A stretch of 64,000 nt of DNA, taken from contig NZ_CAACUY010000009.1 of assembly GCF_900659615.1 (NCBI RefSeq), positions 47,501 to 111,500 of the forward strand. The letters are read 5' to 3'. The DNA is from Actinomadura fibrosa. GTDB lineage: Bacteria > Actinomycetota > Actinomycetes > Streptosporangiales > Streptosporangiaceae. Positions within the stretch are counted from its first letter, which is position 1, and each line of letters begins with the position of its first letter. The notes under the pieces are model-generated. The model was not told where the DNA came from. It saw only the letters and a list, made by a program, of their open reading frames with translations, and made no database searches. The position numbers and the translations under genes are program-made. Positions 23,653 through 33,002 of the stretch are shown piece by piece.

Positions 23653-25446
23653 ATGTCCGTCTCGCCCCGTCGCCTGCGGCCCCCGGCCCTGACACTGGCG
23701 GCCGCTCTCCTCCTCCCGCTCGCGGCCGCCGTACCGGCGAGCGCGGACCAGGGCCCCGCGGCGGCCGGAGGCGCCGGCCGCACGTCCGCGGGCGAGGCCA
23801 TCGCCGCGGCGGAACGCGTGCTCAAGGACGATGTCACCCTCACCGCGAGCCAGGGCGGCGTGACGCACGTCAAGGAGACGATCGTCTACCGGTTCTCCGG
23901 GCACGCCGGCTTCGAGCGGACGTACGTCACCCGCAGCCACGACAGCGTCACCGAGGACCGCGTCTACGAGATCCGCGGCATCCGGGCGTCGAGCCCGGAC
24001 GGCGGCCCGACCCGCGTCGCCTCGTCCAGCGCCGGCACCCGCACCACCGTCAAGGTCACCGGGGCGCAGAAGCTCACCGGCACCCGCACCGTCGTCCTGG
24101 AGTACGACCTGCGCGGCGCGATCGACCGGCTCGGCGCCGTCGAGGAGCTGCGCTGGCCCGCCGTCGGCGGCTGGAAGGTCCCCGTGGACGACGCCCGCGC
24201 CACCGTCCAGGGCGGCGCCGCGATCCGCAGCGTCAACTGCTTCGCGGGACCGCTGGCCAGCACGATCGGCTGCACCCAGTACTACCTGAACCACGCGCAC
24301 ACGCAGGGCGTCTTCAGCCAGAAGCAGATGCTCGCCGGCGAGTACATGACGGTCGTCGCCGGCTTCCCCGCCGGGACCACCGGCGGCCACGCCCTCCACG
24401 AGCGCCGCCGCAACCTCGCGACCGCGTTCTCCGTCAACGCCGTCACCGCCGCCGCGCTGCTCGGCCTGCTCGCCCTGCTCGGCGGCGGGCTCCTGGCCCT
24501 CTACCTGCTGCGCGGACGGGACGCCCGCGTCGTCGGCAAGAAGGCCGCCGAGGGCGACCAGGCACCGGTGTCCGGCTCCGAGTTCGAGCCCCCGGACGGC
24601 GTCCGCCCCGGCCAGATCGGCACCCTCATCGACGAGCAGGCCGACGTCATCGACGTCACCGCCACGATCGTCGACCTCGCCGTCCGCGGCTACCTGCTGA
24701 TCGAGGAGGAGGACCGCGCCGTCACCGGCCGCCTCGACTGGACGCTGCGCCGCCTCGACCGCCCCATCACCGACCTGCTGCCGTACGAGGTCATCCTGCT
24801 CGACGCGCTCCTCACCGCCCCGGACGGGACGTCCCGCGGCGCCGTCAAGCTGTCCGAGCTCGGCGGGACGTTCAGCACCCGGCTCGCCCAGGTCCGCTCC
24901 GCCATGTACGACGACGTCGTCCGGCAGGGCTGGTTCACGCGCCGCCCCGACACCGTCCGCTCCCGCTGGACCGTCGCGGGCATCGCCCTCACCCTGCTCG
25001 GCATCGCCGGGACCGTCGCGCTCGCCCTCACCACCGAGTGGGCCCTCGCCGGCCTCGCCGTGATCATCGCGGGCGCCGCGCTCGCCTACGGCGGCCAGTA
25101 CATGCCCGCGAAGACCGCCCGCGGCGCGACCGTCCTCGCCCACACCATCGGGTTCCGGGCCTTCCTCGAACGCGGCACCGTCCCGGAGGGCGGCGCCGAC
25201 GGGTACGGCACCGCGTCCCCGCAGCGCATCGCCCTGTTCTCCCGCTTCCTCCCCTACGCCGTCGTCTTCGACGTCGTCGAGAAGTGGGCCGAGACCGTCA
25301 AGGACGCGGGCGAGCGCGCCGAGGGGGCCGACAACCTCTACTGGTACGAGGGGCCCGCCGAATGGGACCTCTCCGGCTTCGCCGAGTCGATGCGCGTCTT
25401 CACGCTCGCCACGTCCGGCTCCATCTCCCAGTCCCGGGGCCTGTGA
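23653..25446 (+). CDS. DUF2207 (YciQ-like) membrane protein
   Basis: A 597-residue protein. A signal peptide (ALTLAAALLLPLAAAVPASA) is followed by an extracytoplasmic beta domain with the DUF2207 pattern (VKETIVYRFSGHAGFERTY, YEIRGIRASSPDG, LEYDLRGAI), a TM at about 257-287, a cytosolic stretch with PDGVRPGQIGTLIDEQADV and DVTATIVDLAVRGYLLI, and two more TMs at about 439-480. The C-terminal FLPYAVVFDVVEKWAE is typical. Function is unknown. The ATG at 23653 lies 42 bp from the divergent metallopeptidase gene. Confidence 0.88.
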   Translation: MSVSPRRLRPPALTLAAALLLPLAAAVPASADQGPAAAGGAGRTSAGEAIAAAERVLKDDVTLTASQGGVTHVKETIVYRFSGHAGFERTYVTRSHDSVTEDRVYEIRGIRASSPDGGPTRVASSSAGTRTTVKVTGAQKLTGTRTVVLEYDLRGAIDRLGAVEELRWPAVGGWKVPVDDARATVQGGAAIRSVNCFAGPLASTIGCTQYYLNHAHTQGVFSQKQMLAGEYMTVVAGFPAGTTGGHALHERRRNLATAFSVNAVTAAALLGLLALLGGGLLALYLLRGRDARVVGKKAAEGDQAPVSGSEFEPPDGVRPGQIGTLIDEQADVIDVTATIVDLAVRGYLLIEEEDRAVTGRLDWTLRRLDRPITDLLPYEVILLDALLTAPDGTSRGAVKLSELGGTFSTRLAQVRSAMYDDVVRQGWFTRRPDTVRSRWTVAGIALTLLGIAGTVALALTTEWALAGLAVIIAGAALAYGGQYMPAKTARGATVLAHTIGFRAFLERGTVPEGGADGYGTASPQRIALFSRFLPYAVVFDVVEKWAETVKDAGERAEGADNLYWYEGPAEWDLSGFAESMRVFTLATSGSISQSRGL

Positions 25447-25534
25447 CCCGAGCGCGGACGTGACGCGCTTCTCGGCCGGAACAGGGTTGAAGCCTTGCCC
25501 TCGGGTAGGGGCTCGGGCGAGGAGGTAACACCCA

Positions 25535-25828
25535 ATGCTCGCCAGTATCCTCGCCAACACGTCCCCCCGGGGCCCGGTGATCTTCTGGATCATCGGCCCG
25601 ATCATCGCGGCCTTGGCGCTCGCCGTGTGGCTCACCCTCACCGTGACCGCGGCGCGCCGCAGCGCCCGCCGGGGCGGCGGCTCGTCCGGGCGGGGCGACG
25701 GCTCTCCGCAGCGGGGCGCCGTCCAGGGCGGAGTCATCCAGGGCGGCCCCTCGCAGCGGACGCTCCGAGATCCGGCCCCCACGTCCCCGGACAGCGGGCG
25801 ACCGCAGGACCAGGATCCCGAGCACTGA
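25535..25828 (+). CDS. Small single-pass membrane protein
   Basis: A 97-residue protein with one TM helix (VIFWIIGPIIAALALAVW) and a Gly/Ser/Arg-rich, charged C-terminal tail. GAGGAGGTAACACCCA gives an excellent ribosome site before the ATG. Its first residues, MLASILANTSPRGPV, resemble MLATVMADPVLANTAPRGTL of the protein at 28242, so the two look like paralogues. No known domain is recognised. Confidence 0.65.
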   Translation: MLASILANTSPRGPVIFWIIGPIIAALALAVWLTLTVTAARRSARRGGGSSGRGDGSPQRGAVQGGVIQGGPSQRTLRDPAPTSPDSGRPQDQDPEH

Positions 25829-26042
25829 CCGGCGCCTCCCGGACGGACGTCCCAGACCTTTCGGACCTTCCGGACGGAACGGCGTGGCGGCGCCCGCCGT
25901 GTTCCCGGCGCGCTCGACGGTCGCGCGCCGGGGCGGGCGCCGTCCGGGCCCGCGGTGGCCGTGACTCCCCCTCCCGTGCGGTCACCGCGGGTATCCGGCC
26001 CGGGCCCCGCTGACCCGACCGTCCGCCCCGATTCGTAAGATG

Positions 26043-26056
26043 TCTGACCTCTGACC
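26043..26056 (+). promoter_or_regulatory. Tandem TCTGACC repeat before GntR gene
   Basis: TCTGACC is repeated directly (26043-26049, 26050-26056), 25 bp before the GntR start. It may be part of an operator or promoter; the remaining upstream DNA from 25829 shows no gene. Confidence 0.3.
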
Positions 26057-26080
26057 ATTTATGACGCAATCGGGGGTCAC

Positions 26081-26815
26081 ATGGCGTTGAGTCCGGTCCC
26101 GGGCAGGTCCACCGTGGACGCCGTCCTCGACCAGTTGCAGGCGCAGGTCAGCGGCGGGTCGTGGCGGGTCGGGCAGCGCATTCCCGGCGAGCTCGACCTC
26201 GCGGCGCAGCTCGGCGTCAGCCGCCCTGCGGTCCGCGAGGCGATCAGGGCGCTCTCCCACGTCGGGGTGCTCGACGTGCGGCACGGCGACGGGACGTACG
26301 TCCGCAGCACCGCGAACCCGCGCCCGCTGCTGCGCCGGGTGGCCCGCGCGACGGCGCGCGACGTCTTCGAGGTGCAGCTCGCCTACGACGTCCAGGCCGC
26401 GCGGCTCGCCGCCCGCCGCCGCACGGACGCCGACCTCCGGCGGCTGGAGGAGCTGCTCCGCGCCCGCGACGAGGCGACCGCGGCCGACGAGTCCGGGGCG
26501 GACGAGTTCGGCGCCGCCGACGCCCGCTTCCACCTCGGCGTCGCCGAGGCCACGCGCAACCCCGTCCTGATCGAGGCGATGCGCTTCTTCATCGTCCACC
26601 TGCACGAGTCGATGCGGACGATCCGGCTCGACCACGAGGTCCCCGAGGCCGGCCCGGCCGCGCACCGCGCGGTGCTGGACGCCATCGCGGCGGGCGACCC
26701 CGACGCCGCCGGGCGCGCCGCCGCCGCGGTCGTCGAGCCGACCCTCGCGATCCTGGAGCGCCTCGTCGGCGACCAGCCCGCCACTCCCGACCCCTCCGAG
26801 GAGGAGAACCTGTGA
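26081..26815 (+). CDS. GntR/FadR-subfamily transcriptional regulator
   Basis: A 244-residue protein with an N-terminal GntR winged helix (GQRIPGELDLAAQLGVSRPAV, REAIRALSHVGVLDVRHGDGTYV; key parts LGVSRPAVREAIRAL and HGDGTYV) and a C-terminal FCD effector domain. FCD metal/ligand positions appear as DARFHLGVAEATRN, IVHLHESM and AHRAVLDAI. The next gene, an MFS transporter, overlaps its stop by 4 bp, so it likely regulates uptake or export of a small anion or acid. The effector is unknown. Confidence 0.93.
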   Translation: MALSPVPGRSTVDAVLDQLQAQVSGGSWRVGQRIPGELDLAAQLGVSRPAVREAIRALSHVGVLDVRHGDGTYVRSTANPRPLLRRVARATARDVFEVQLAYDVQAARLAARRRTDADLRRLEELLRARDEATAADESGADEFGAADARFHLGVAEATRNPVLIEAMRFFIVHLHESMRTIRLDHEVPEAGPAAHRAVLDAIAAGDPDAAGRAAAAVVEPTLAILERLVGDQPATPDPSEEENL

Positions 26816-28098
26816 CCCGCCCGAACTCCGCCGAAGCGGCGGCCCGCACCGCCCCCGAGAGCACCGCGACCGGCTCGGCCACCACCGGGCCGGGCGCCGC
26901 TCCCGGCGGGGCGGGGCATCGGCGGGCGCTGGGCGGGGCGCTGCTGCTGATCGTCATCGTCGCCGTGAACCTGCGGCCCGCCGTCGCCGCCGTCGGGCCG
27001 GTGCTCACCGAGCTCCGGGACGCGTTCCACCTCTCCGGGACGGCGGCGGGGGCGCTCACCACGCTGCCGCTGGTGTTCTTCGGCGGCTACGGGCTGCTGG
27101 CGCCGTTCCTGCGGCGGCCGCCGCGCGGCGAGACGCTGCTCGTGACCGCGATGGGCCTGCTGGTCGCCGGGCTGCTGCTGCGGCTGCTGGACGCGCCGTT
27201 CTTCCTGTTCGCCGGGTCCCTGGTCGCCGGGATCGCGATCAGCATCGGCAACATCGCGATGCCGGCGATCATCAAGCGGGACCACCCGTCCTCGATCACC
27301 GCGGTGACCGCGGTCTACACGGTCGCCGTCACCGTCGGCGCCTCCGCGTCGTCCGGGCTCGCGGTGCCCGTCGAGGACGCCTTCGACGCGTCGTGGCGGC
27401 TGCCGCTCGGGCTGCTCGCCGTGCCCGCGGCGGTCGCCGGCGCGATCTGGCTGCCGCGGGCGCTGCGCGCCGCCCGCGCGGCCCGCTCCGCCCCGCCCGC
27501 CGCCGCGTCCCGGGGCGTCGCCGCGCTGGTGTGGCGGTCCGGCCTGGCGTGGCAGGTGACGATCTTCATGGGCGTCCAGTCGCTGCTCGCCTACGTGGTG
27601 CTGGGCTGGCTCCCGACGCTCTGCCAGGACCGCGGGATGGGCGAGGCGCCGGCCGGGTACGTCCTCGCGCTGGCCTCGGCGGTCCAGGCGGTCGGGTCGC
27701 TGGCCGTCCCGATCCTCGCCCGGCGGATGCGGGACCAGCGCCCGCTGGTGATCGCCACGGTCGTGTTCACCTTCGCGGGCTTCGCGGGCGTGACCTGGGC
27801 GCCGATCGGATCCGTCTGGGGGTGGACGGCCGTGCTCGGCTTCGGCCAGGGCCTCGGGTTCGCCACCGCGCTGTCGTTCATCGGCCTCCGCGCGCACGAC
27901 GTCCGCGTCGCGGCGCAGCTGTCGGGCATGGCGCAGGGCGTCGGCTACGTGATCGCGGCCCTCGGCCCGCTCGGCATCGGCGCGCTGCACGACGCCACCG
28001 GCGGTTGGAGCGTTCCGATGATCGTCGTGCTCGCGGTGACCGTCGTCCTCGCCGTCCCGGGGCTCCCCGCCGGGCGGATGCGGTCGATCGGCGGCTGA
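26812..28098 (+). CDS. CynX/NimT-family MFS transporter
   Basis: A 428-residue 12-TM transporter. The first TM segment LLLIVIVAVNLRPAVAAVGP has the NLRPAVAxVGP signature of the CynX/NimT (cyanate/2-nitroimidazole) family; GIAISIGNIAMPAIIKRDHP is another family block. It starts with GTG (26812), overlapping the GntR stop, with GAGGAGGAGAACCT upstream. Translational coupling with an FCD-type regulator points to control by its substrate or a metabolite. Substrate is not predictable; family members move cyanate, nitroimidazoles or other small molecules. Confidence 0.9.
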   Translation: MTRPNSAEAAARTAPESTATGSATTGPGAAPGGAGHRRALGGALLLIVIVAVNLRPAVAAVGPVLTELRDAFHLSGTAAGALTTLPLVFFGGYGLLAPFLRRPPRGETLLVTAMGLLVAGLLLRLLDAPFFLFAGSLVAGIAISIGNIAMPAIIKRDHPSSITAVTAVYTVAVTVGASASSGLAVPVEDAFDASWRLPLGLLAVPAAVAGAIWLPRALRAARAARSAPPAAASRGVAALVWRSGLAWQVTIFMGVQSLLAYVVLGWLPTLCQDRGMGEAPAGYVLALASAVQAVGSLAVPILARRMRDQRPLVIATVVFTFAGFAGVTWAPIGSVWGWTAVLGFGQGLGFATALSFIGLRAHDVRVAAQLSGMAQGVGYVIAALGPLGIGALHDATGGWSVPMIVVLAVTVVLAVPGLPAGRMRSIGG

Positions 28099-28241
28099 CG
28101 TTCGGAAAACCTCCTTCCGGACGGACCAAAATCTCGCCCCGGGCTGGCATAAACGCGCCATATCGGGCACACGTCCGAGTCCAGGGGCGCCACCCGCATG
28201 CTGCCTCACCGGGGGCCGCGGCGCCGCAGGAGGTGGATCGA

Positions 28242-28661
28242 ATGCTGGCAACGGTCATGGCCGACCCCGTCCTGGCCAACACGGCTCCGCGCGGCACGCT
28301 GTTCGGGCTGTGGCTCATCCCCGTCGTGGTCGTGCTCGGGCTGCTGGTCAGGTTCCCGATGCTCACGCAGGCGTCGTCCAGGAAGCTGCATCCGAAGCGC
28401 AGGCGGGACCAGGACAACCACCGCGGCGCCGAGCAGGGCGGCTTCTACGCCTACACGCCCGGCATGTACTCGCACAGCTACCCGCCCGGCGAGGTGAAGT
28501 ACGAGGACGGCGAGCCAGGGACGCGGCACCACGGCGCCGCCGGGCCGGAGAGCCAGGACCGGAAGGTCGCCGGCGAGCGGAACCGGACGGTCAACGCCAG
28601 CGAGCACGACGCCTTGGAGCGGATCGACACCCCCGACCCGCGCGGACGCTCCACGAGGTGA
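28242..28661 (+). CDS. Small membrane-anchored protein, paralogue of the protein at 25535
   Basis: A 139-residue protein with an N-terminal TM helix (LFGLWLIPVVVVLGLLV) and a long hydrophilic tail rich in His, Glu and Lys (YAYTPGMYSHSYPPGEVKYE). AGGAGGTGGATCGA precedes the ATG. The N-terminus MLATVMADPVLANTAPRGTL matches that of the protein encoded at 25535. It converges on the asparaginase gene with a 12-bp gap. No domain is recognised. Confidence 0.65.
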   Translation: MLATVMADPVLANTAPRGTLFGLWLIPVVVVLGLLVRFPMLTQASSRKLHPKRRRDQDNHRGAEQGGFYAYTPGMYSHSYPPGEVKYEDGEPGTRHHGAAGPESQDRKVAGERNRTVNASEHDALERIDTPDPRGRSTR

Positions 28662-28673
28662 GCGCGCCCGGGC

Positions 28674-29651
28674 TCAGCGGGCGAACGCGCCCGGGGCCGG
28701 GCGGATCGCGCCGACGACGTGCTCGCCGCCGTGCAACTCGACGGTCGCCAGGGCGTCCAGCGCCGCGGTGTCGGCACCGGCGGCCTCGTGGACGCCGAGG
28801 GCCCGCACCAGCGCGACGGTGACCGGCGTGCGGGCCCGCATCGCACCGTCGTCGATCTTGACGGCGCCGGCGCGGCCGTCCGCGAACCCGAACGCGTCCA
28901 CGCCCTCCGCACCGCACTTGACCAGCAGGCCGGGGACGGCGTCCATCAGGAGCCGCTCCGCGCGGTGCGTGCCCGACGTCCACTGGGGATGGGTCCGCAT
29001 CGCGTCGGCGACCTTGCGCTCGGGCGTCCCCGGACCCGCGATCGAGAGGGCACGGAAGGCCCGCGCGATCCCGGTCGTGGACACCGCGAACAGCGGCGCG
29101 CCGCATCCGTCGACGCCCACCGCGGCCGGGGCCTCGCCCGCCAGCTCCGCCACCGTCTCGCGGACGGCGACCTGGAGCGGATGCTCCACGTCCAGGTAGG
29201 ACTCGATGGGCCAGCCCGCCGCGACGCAGGTGGCGAGCATGGCGGCGTGCTTGCCGGAGCAGTTCATCCGGAGCCGGGACCGGCCGCCGCCGAGCCGCGC
29301 GACCTGCTGCGCGACCTCGGGATCGAGCGGCCACTGCTCGGGGCACCGCAAATCCCCGGCGCCGAGCCCCGCCCCCGCGAGGATCTTCTCCGCGCCCTCG
29401 ACGTGGAACTCCTCGCCGGAGTGGCTGCCCGCGGCCAGCGCGAGCAGCTCGCCGTCCAGATCGAGCCCCGAACGGAGCATGGCGACGGCCTGCATCGGCT
29501 TGTTGGCCGAGCGCGGGAACACCGGCTCCTCCGGCGACCCGGCCCGGACGGCGACCGAGCCGTCCGCCGCGAGCCCGATCGCCGACCCGCGGTGCCGGGA
29601 CTCGACGAACCCCGAGCGCTCCACCTCGACCAGAACCGGATTGATCCCCAT
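28674..29651 (-). CDS. Asparaginase II-family protein (PF06089)
   Basis: A 325-residue protein of the thermolabile L-asparaginase family known from Rhizobium, hydrolysing asparagine to aspartate and ammonia. Family blocks are VEVERSGFVESRHRGSAIGL, FPRSANKPMQAVAML, CSGKHAAMLATCVAAGWP (with the catalytic Ser/Lys pair proposed for the family) and VGVDGCGAPLFAVS. It has no signal peptide and is cytosolic. It is monocistronic in appearance, upstream of the small membrane protein on the opposite strand. Confidence 0.93.
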   Translation of the reverse strand: MGINPVLVEVERSGFVESRHRGSAIGLAADGSVAVRAGSPEEPVFPRSANKPMQAVAMLRSGLDLDGELLALAAGSHSGEEFHVEGAEKILAGAGLGAGDLRCPEQWPLDPEVAQQVARLGGGRSRLRMNCSGKHAAMLATCVAAGWPIESYLDVEHPLQVAVRETVAELAGEAPAAVGVDGCGAPLFAVSTTGIARAFRALSIAGPGTPERKVADAMRTHPQWTSGTHRAERLLMDAVPGLLVKCGAEGVDAFGFADGRAGAVKIDDGAMRARTPVTVALVRALGVHEAAGADTAALDALATVELHGGEHVVGAIRPAPGAFAR

Positions 29652-29740
29652 CTGCCCCCCTCATGCCCTCTGCGGCGCAATGCCCACTTTCATGGTCACT
29701 ACCCCAGGTACCGGCGGTCACGGCCTCGCGAGGGCGGGAG

Positions 29741-30568
29741 TCAGCGGGACCGGACCTTGAGCAGGGCGCGGGCCTCCGCCGCGGACATCGGCGGGCGCTG
29801 CGCCAGCGTGGCGGCGGCCGCGGCGCGCTGGACCAGCTCCGCGTTGGACGCCACGGGACGTCCCTTGGCGTAGGTGACCGTGTCCTCCATGCCGACCCGC
29901 AGGTGGCCGCCGGCGGACAGGGCCGCGAACATGACGGGCAGCGTCGTCCGGCCGACGCCGGTCGCCGACCAGGTCGCGCCGTCCGGGAGCGCGTCGACGG
30001 CCGCGACGAGGCTGCGCGCGTCGCCCGGCATCCCGCCGGGAACGCCCATGACGAGGTCGCAGTGGACGTGGCCGCCGTACGGGAGCCCGTGCTTGTCCAG
30101 CAGCCGGTGCAGCGCCGCGACGTGCCCGAGGTCGAACAGCTCGAACTCCGGGACGATCTCCAGCTCCTGCGTGCGGCGGTACAGCTCGACCATGAACGGC
30201 CACGGGTTCATGAAGACGTCGTCGCCGAAGTTGACCGTCCCGCAGGTGAGCGAGCACATGTCGGGCGCGGCGTCCAGGACGCGGAGCCGGTCCTCGTAGG
30301 GGTCGGTGACCGCGCCTCCCGTGGAGAGCTGGACGATCAGCCCCGTGCCCTCCCGCAGCGCCGCGACCGTGTCCCGCAACCGGGACGGGTCGAGCGTGGG
30401 CCGCGCGCCGTCGTCGCGGATGTGCACGTGGACCACGGCCGCGCCGGCCGCCTCGCACTCCTTGGCCGTCCGGACCAGTTCATCCAGGGTGACGGGCAGG
30501 GCCGGGACGTCCGCCTTCGCGGACTCCGCGCCCGTGGGCGCCACCGTGATGAGCGTCGTTGCTCCCAT
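29741..30568 (-). CDS. BKACE-family beta-keto acid cleavage enzyme (DUF849)
   Basis: A 275-residue zinc enzyme of the 3-keto-5-aminohexanoate cleavage (Kce) family, which condenses a beta-keto acid with acetyl-CoA to give an acyl-CoA and acetoacetate. Zinc ligands are HVHIRDDG (H47, H49) and YGGHVHCDLVMG; FGDDVFMNP and GHLRVGMEDTVTY are conserved. Length and TIM-barrel pattern fit the family. Substrate differs among members and cannot be told. It is divergent from dtd with a 20-bp gap. Confidence 0.92.
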   Translation of the reverse strand: MGATTLITVAPTGAESAKADVPALPVTLDELVRTAKECEAAGAAVVHVHIRDDGARPTLDPSRLRDTVAALREGTGLIVQLSTGGAVTDPYEDRLRVLDAAPDMCSLTCGTVNFGDDVFMNPWPFMVELYRRTQELEIVPEFELFDLGHVAALHRLLDKHGLPYGGHVHCDLVMGVPGGMPGDARSLVAAVDALPDGATWSATGVGRTTLPVMFAALSAGGHLRVGMEDTVTYAKGRPVASNAELVQRAAAAATLAQRPPMSAAEARALLKVRSR

Positions 30569-30588
30569 AGGCGGCAGAATGCATGGTC

Positions 30589-31014
30589 ATGCGTGCCGTA
30601 GTCCAGAGGGTGAGCGAGGCCAGCGTGTCCGTCGGGGGACGCGTCGTCGGCGAGATCGAGGGTCCGGGCCTCATGGTCCTGCTGGGCGTGACCCACGACG
30701 ACGACGCGGGGAAGGCGCGGAAGATGGCCGCCAAGCTCTGGGGGCTGCGGATCCTCCAGGACGAGAAGGCGTGCTCCGACCTGAACGCGCCGCTCCTCGT
30801 GATCAGCCAGTTCACGCTCTACGGGGACGCCCGGAAGGGCCGCCGCCCCACCTGGACCGCCGCCGCGCCCGGCCCGGTCGCCGAGCCGCTGGTCGACGCG
30901 GTCGTCGAGGAGCTGCGCACGCTCGGCGCGAAGGTCGAGACGGGCGTCTTCGGCGCCGACATGAAGGTCGCCCTCACCAACGACGGCCCGATCACGCTCA
31001 TCGTCGACATGTGA
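30589..31014 (+). CDS. dtd: D-aminoacyl-tRNA deacylase
   Basis: A 141-residue Dtd protein that removes D-amino acids and mis-attached Gly from tRNA. It begins with the family signature [13 protein letters not shown]; the active-site motifs are SQFTLYG (residues 73-79) and TNDGPITL (130-137, the NxGPxT loop with the Gly-cisPro pair). The ATG at 30589 is chosen because it matches the family start; an ATG at 30583 is also in frame. Length is as usual for the family. Confidence 0.96.
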   Translation: MRAVVQRVSEASVSVGGRVVGEIEGPGLMVLLGVTHDDDAGKARKMAAKLWGLRILQDEKACSDLNAPLLVISQFTLYGDARKGRRPTWTAAAPGPVAEPLVDAVVEELRTLGAKVETGVFGADMKVALTNDGPITLIVDM

Positions 31015-31018
31015 GATC

Positions 31019-31444
31019 TCACGTCAGGATGTAGGCCGTCCCCACGACGGCGGCGACGGTTCCGGCGACGGCAAGAAGGATGAGCGCGCGGTCGGCGACG
31101 GCGATGCTCCCCCGCGACCGGGCGCCCAGGCCGACGAGCCGTCGCAGGGCGCCGTTCTTCACCCGCTGATGCTCGGGCGTGCAGGCGAACAGGCGGCCCC
31201 TGGCCCGTTCCGTGCAGCAGGCGTCCTCGACCGTGACCCGGCACAGCGTGGGAACCAGGACCAACTGGTACAGGCACCAGGCCAGCAGCCCGAGCAGCGC
31301 CACATGCCACGACCGCAGCGTCCAGGCGGCCACCGCGAAGGCCGCGAACAGCGCCCACCACACGAGGGCCGACTCCCGGCGCCGGCGGCGGCGGGAACCC
31401 CGCCTGACCGCCGGCGGGTCCGTCTTGCCCAGGTTCACGACCAT
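31019..31444 (-). CDS. Hypothetical membrane protein
   Basis: A 141-residue protein with a basic N-terminus (RRGSRRRRRRE), two adjacent TM helices (ALVWWALFAAFAVAAWTL, WHVALLGLLAWCLYQLVLV) and a third at the C-terminus (LILLAVAGTVAAVVGTAYIL). Cysteines lie in RVTVEDACCTERARG. No family is recognised. Its stop converges on the dtd stop 4 bp away within the palindrome GTGAGATCTCAC (31011-31022), which contains both stop codons. Confidence 0.6.
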   Translation of the reverse strand: MVVNLGKTDPPAVRRGSRRRRRRESALVWWALFAAFAVAAWTLRSWHVALLGLLAWCLYQLVLVPTLCRVTVEDACCTERARGRLFACTPEHQRVKNGALRRLVGLGARSRGSIAVADRALILLAVAGTVAAVVGTAYILT

Positions 31445-31523
31445 CGTAGGAATCCGCCTTCCCCGGGCCGCGGCCGGTTGGAAATCGTCTATATCCGACG
31501 ATTTTCCCCCGAGGGCGGACGTT

Positions 31524-32507
31524 CTACCCCCGGTTCGCGGGACGCCGCCGAAGATCGATCTGAGCGTTCGCACCCGTGTCCGGCGACACCACGACCTCCT
31601 GCGCCGCGGCGACCCCGCCCGCCAGCAGCTCCACGTCCACCGGCACGTTCCGCTTGACCAGCGCCAGCGCGACCGGGCCCAGCTCGTGATGCCGGGCCGC
31701 GGACCCGACGGTCCCGACCGCCCGCCCACCGGGGATCTCGACCGGGTCGCCGTGCGCTGGCAGCCGGTCGACGCTCCCGTCCAGGTGCAGGAACACGAGC
31801 CGCCGCGGCGGCCGTCCCAGGTTGTGGACGCGCGCGACCGTCTCCTGCCCCCGGTAGCACCCCTTGTTCAAATGCACCGCGGACTCGATCAGCCCCACCT
31901 CGTGCGGGATGGTCTTGTGATCGGTGTCCACCCCGAACCGCGGCCGGTGCGCCGCGATCCGCAGCGCCTCGTACGCCCACAGCCCCGCGGGCCGCAGCCC
32001 CTCCGGGAACCCGTCCGCGCGCCGGACGATCCGCGTCTCGGTGCCCGCCACGTCCGGCCAGCGGAGCCCCTCGCCCACGGGCGGCCCGGTAACGACCATG
32101 TAGTCGGCGGAGACGTCCTCGACCTCGACCCGCAGCATGAACCGCATCCGGTCGAGGAACTCAACCAGGCTCGGCGCCGCCCCCGGCTCGACATGCGCCC
32201 AGACCGCCTCGCCGTCGTCCACAAGGGAAAGATGATGCTCGATGTGACCGTTCGGGCTGAGCAGCAGCGCCTCGGTCGGCTCATGGGGCTTCAGCCCGTC
32301 CAGACTCTGGCTCAGCAGGCTGTGCAGCCAGCTCAGCCGGTCGGGCCCCGAGACCCGCACGACACCGCGATCGCTCCGGTCGACGAACGCGCCGCCGCGT
32401 TCGAGCGCGCGCTGCTCCTGCGCGGGTTCCCCGTAGTGCGCGGCGACCTCCTGATCGGGGGCGTCGGCGGGAACGGCTCCGGGCGACTTCAGCAGCGGGC
32501 TCTCCAT
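31524..32507 (-). CDS. ygfZ: Folate-binding YgfZ-family protein (GcvT-like)
   Basis: A 327-residue tetrahydrofolate-binding protein related to the glycine-cleavage T protein; in bacteria it supports iron-sulfur enzymes. The diagnostic motif KGCYRGQE is at about residues 214-221 (LNKGCYRGQETVARVHN), with the essential Cys. DRSDRGVVRVSGPDRLSWLH is the N-terminal GcvT-like block. It lies just after the Fur gene on the same strand (10-bp gap), a linkage common in actinomycetes, so transcription may be shared. Confidence 0.93.
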   Translation of the reverse strand: MESPLLKSPGAVPADAPDQEVAAHYGEPAQEQRALERGGAFVDRSDRGVVRVSGPDRLSWLHSLLSQSLDGLKPHEPTEALLLSPNGHIEHHLSLVDDGEAVWAHVEPGAAPSLVEFLDRMRFMLRVEVEDVSADYMVVTGPPVGEGLRWPDVAGTETRIVRRADGFPEGLRPAGLWAYEALRIAAHRPRFGVDTDHKTIPHEVGLIESAVHLNKGCYRGQETVARVHNLGRPPRRLVFLHLDGSVDRLPAHGDPVEIPGGRAVGTVGSAARHHELGPVALALVKRNVPVDVELLAGGVAAAQEVVVSPDTGANAQIDLRRRPANRG

Positions 32508-32517
32508 GCCACCCAGA

Positions 32518-32934
32518 TTATGTGGCCCGGCAGTCCTTGCACCGCCCGTACACCGTGAGGTGGTGCACGTCCGTCTCGAACCCGAAGTCGCGCTCCAGCA
32601 CCTCCGACAGCCCCGCCGCCGCGCGCGGATCCACGTCCTCCACCGTGTGGCAGCCGCGGCACACCAGGTGGATGTGCTCGGCGTCGGCCGCCAGATGGTA
32701 GTTCGGCGGCCCGTGCCCGAGGTGCGCGTGCTTGACCAGCCCGAGCTCCTCCAGCAGCTCCAGCGTCCGGTAGACGGTGGAGATGTTGACGCCGCGGGCG
32801 GTGCGCTGCACCTCGGTGCAGATCTCCTCGGGGGTCCCGTGCTCCAGGTTGGTGACCGCCTCCAGGACCAGCTGGCGCTGGGGCGTGACCCGGTACCCCT
32901 TCGCCCGCAGCTCCTCCTGCCACGACTCGACCAT
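32518..32934 (-). CDS. Fur-family metalloregulator
   Basis: A 138-residue Fur protein. The winged helix includes YRVTPQRQLVLEAV and VNISTVYRTLELLEELGLV. Structural zinc Cys pairs are C92/C95 and C132/C135, and a His-rich metal site lies at HAHLGHGPPNYHL and HIHLVCRGC. This form resembles actinomycete FurA/Zur/Nur-type proteins; the sensed metal cannot be fixed. TAGACT at 32942-32947 on the minus strand, just before the start, could be its -10, implying a very short leader. The ygfZ gene follows. Confidence 0.93.
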   Translation of the reverse strand: MVESWQEELRAKGYRVTPQRQLVLEAVTNLEHGTPEEICTEVQRTARGVNISTVYRTLELLEELGLVKHAHLGHGPPNYHLAADAEHIHLVCRGCHTVEDVDPRAAAGLSEVLERDFGFETDVHHLTVYGRCKDCRAT

Positions 32935-33002
32935 GTGCCGAGTCTATGTGCCGGACGTCACGGACGGGGGCGGCCGTAAATCCACTTGCCCGATCTCCGT
33001 CA

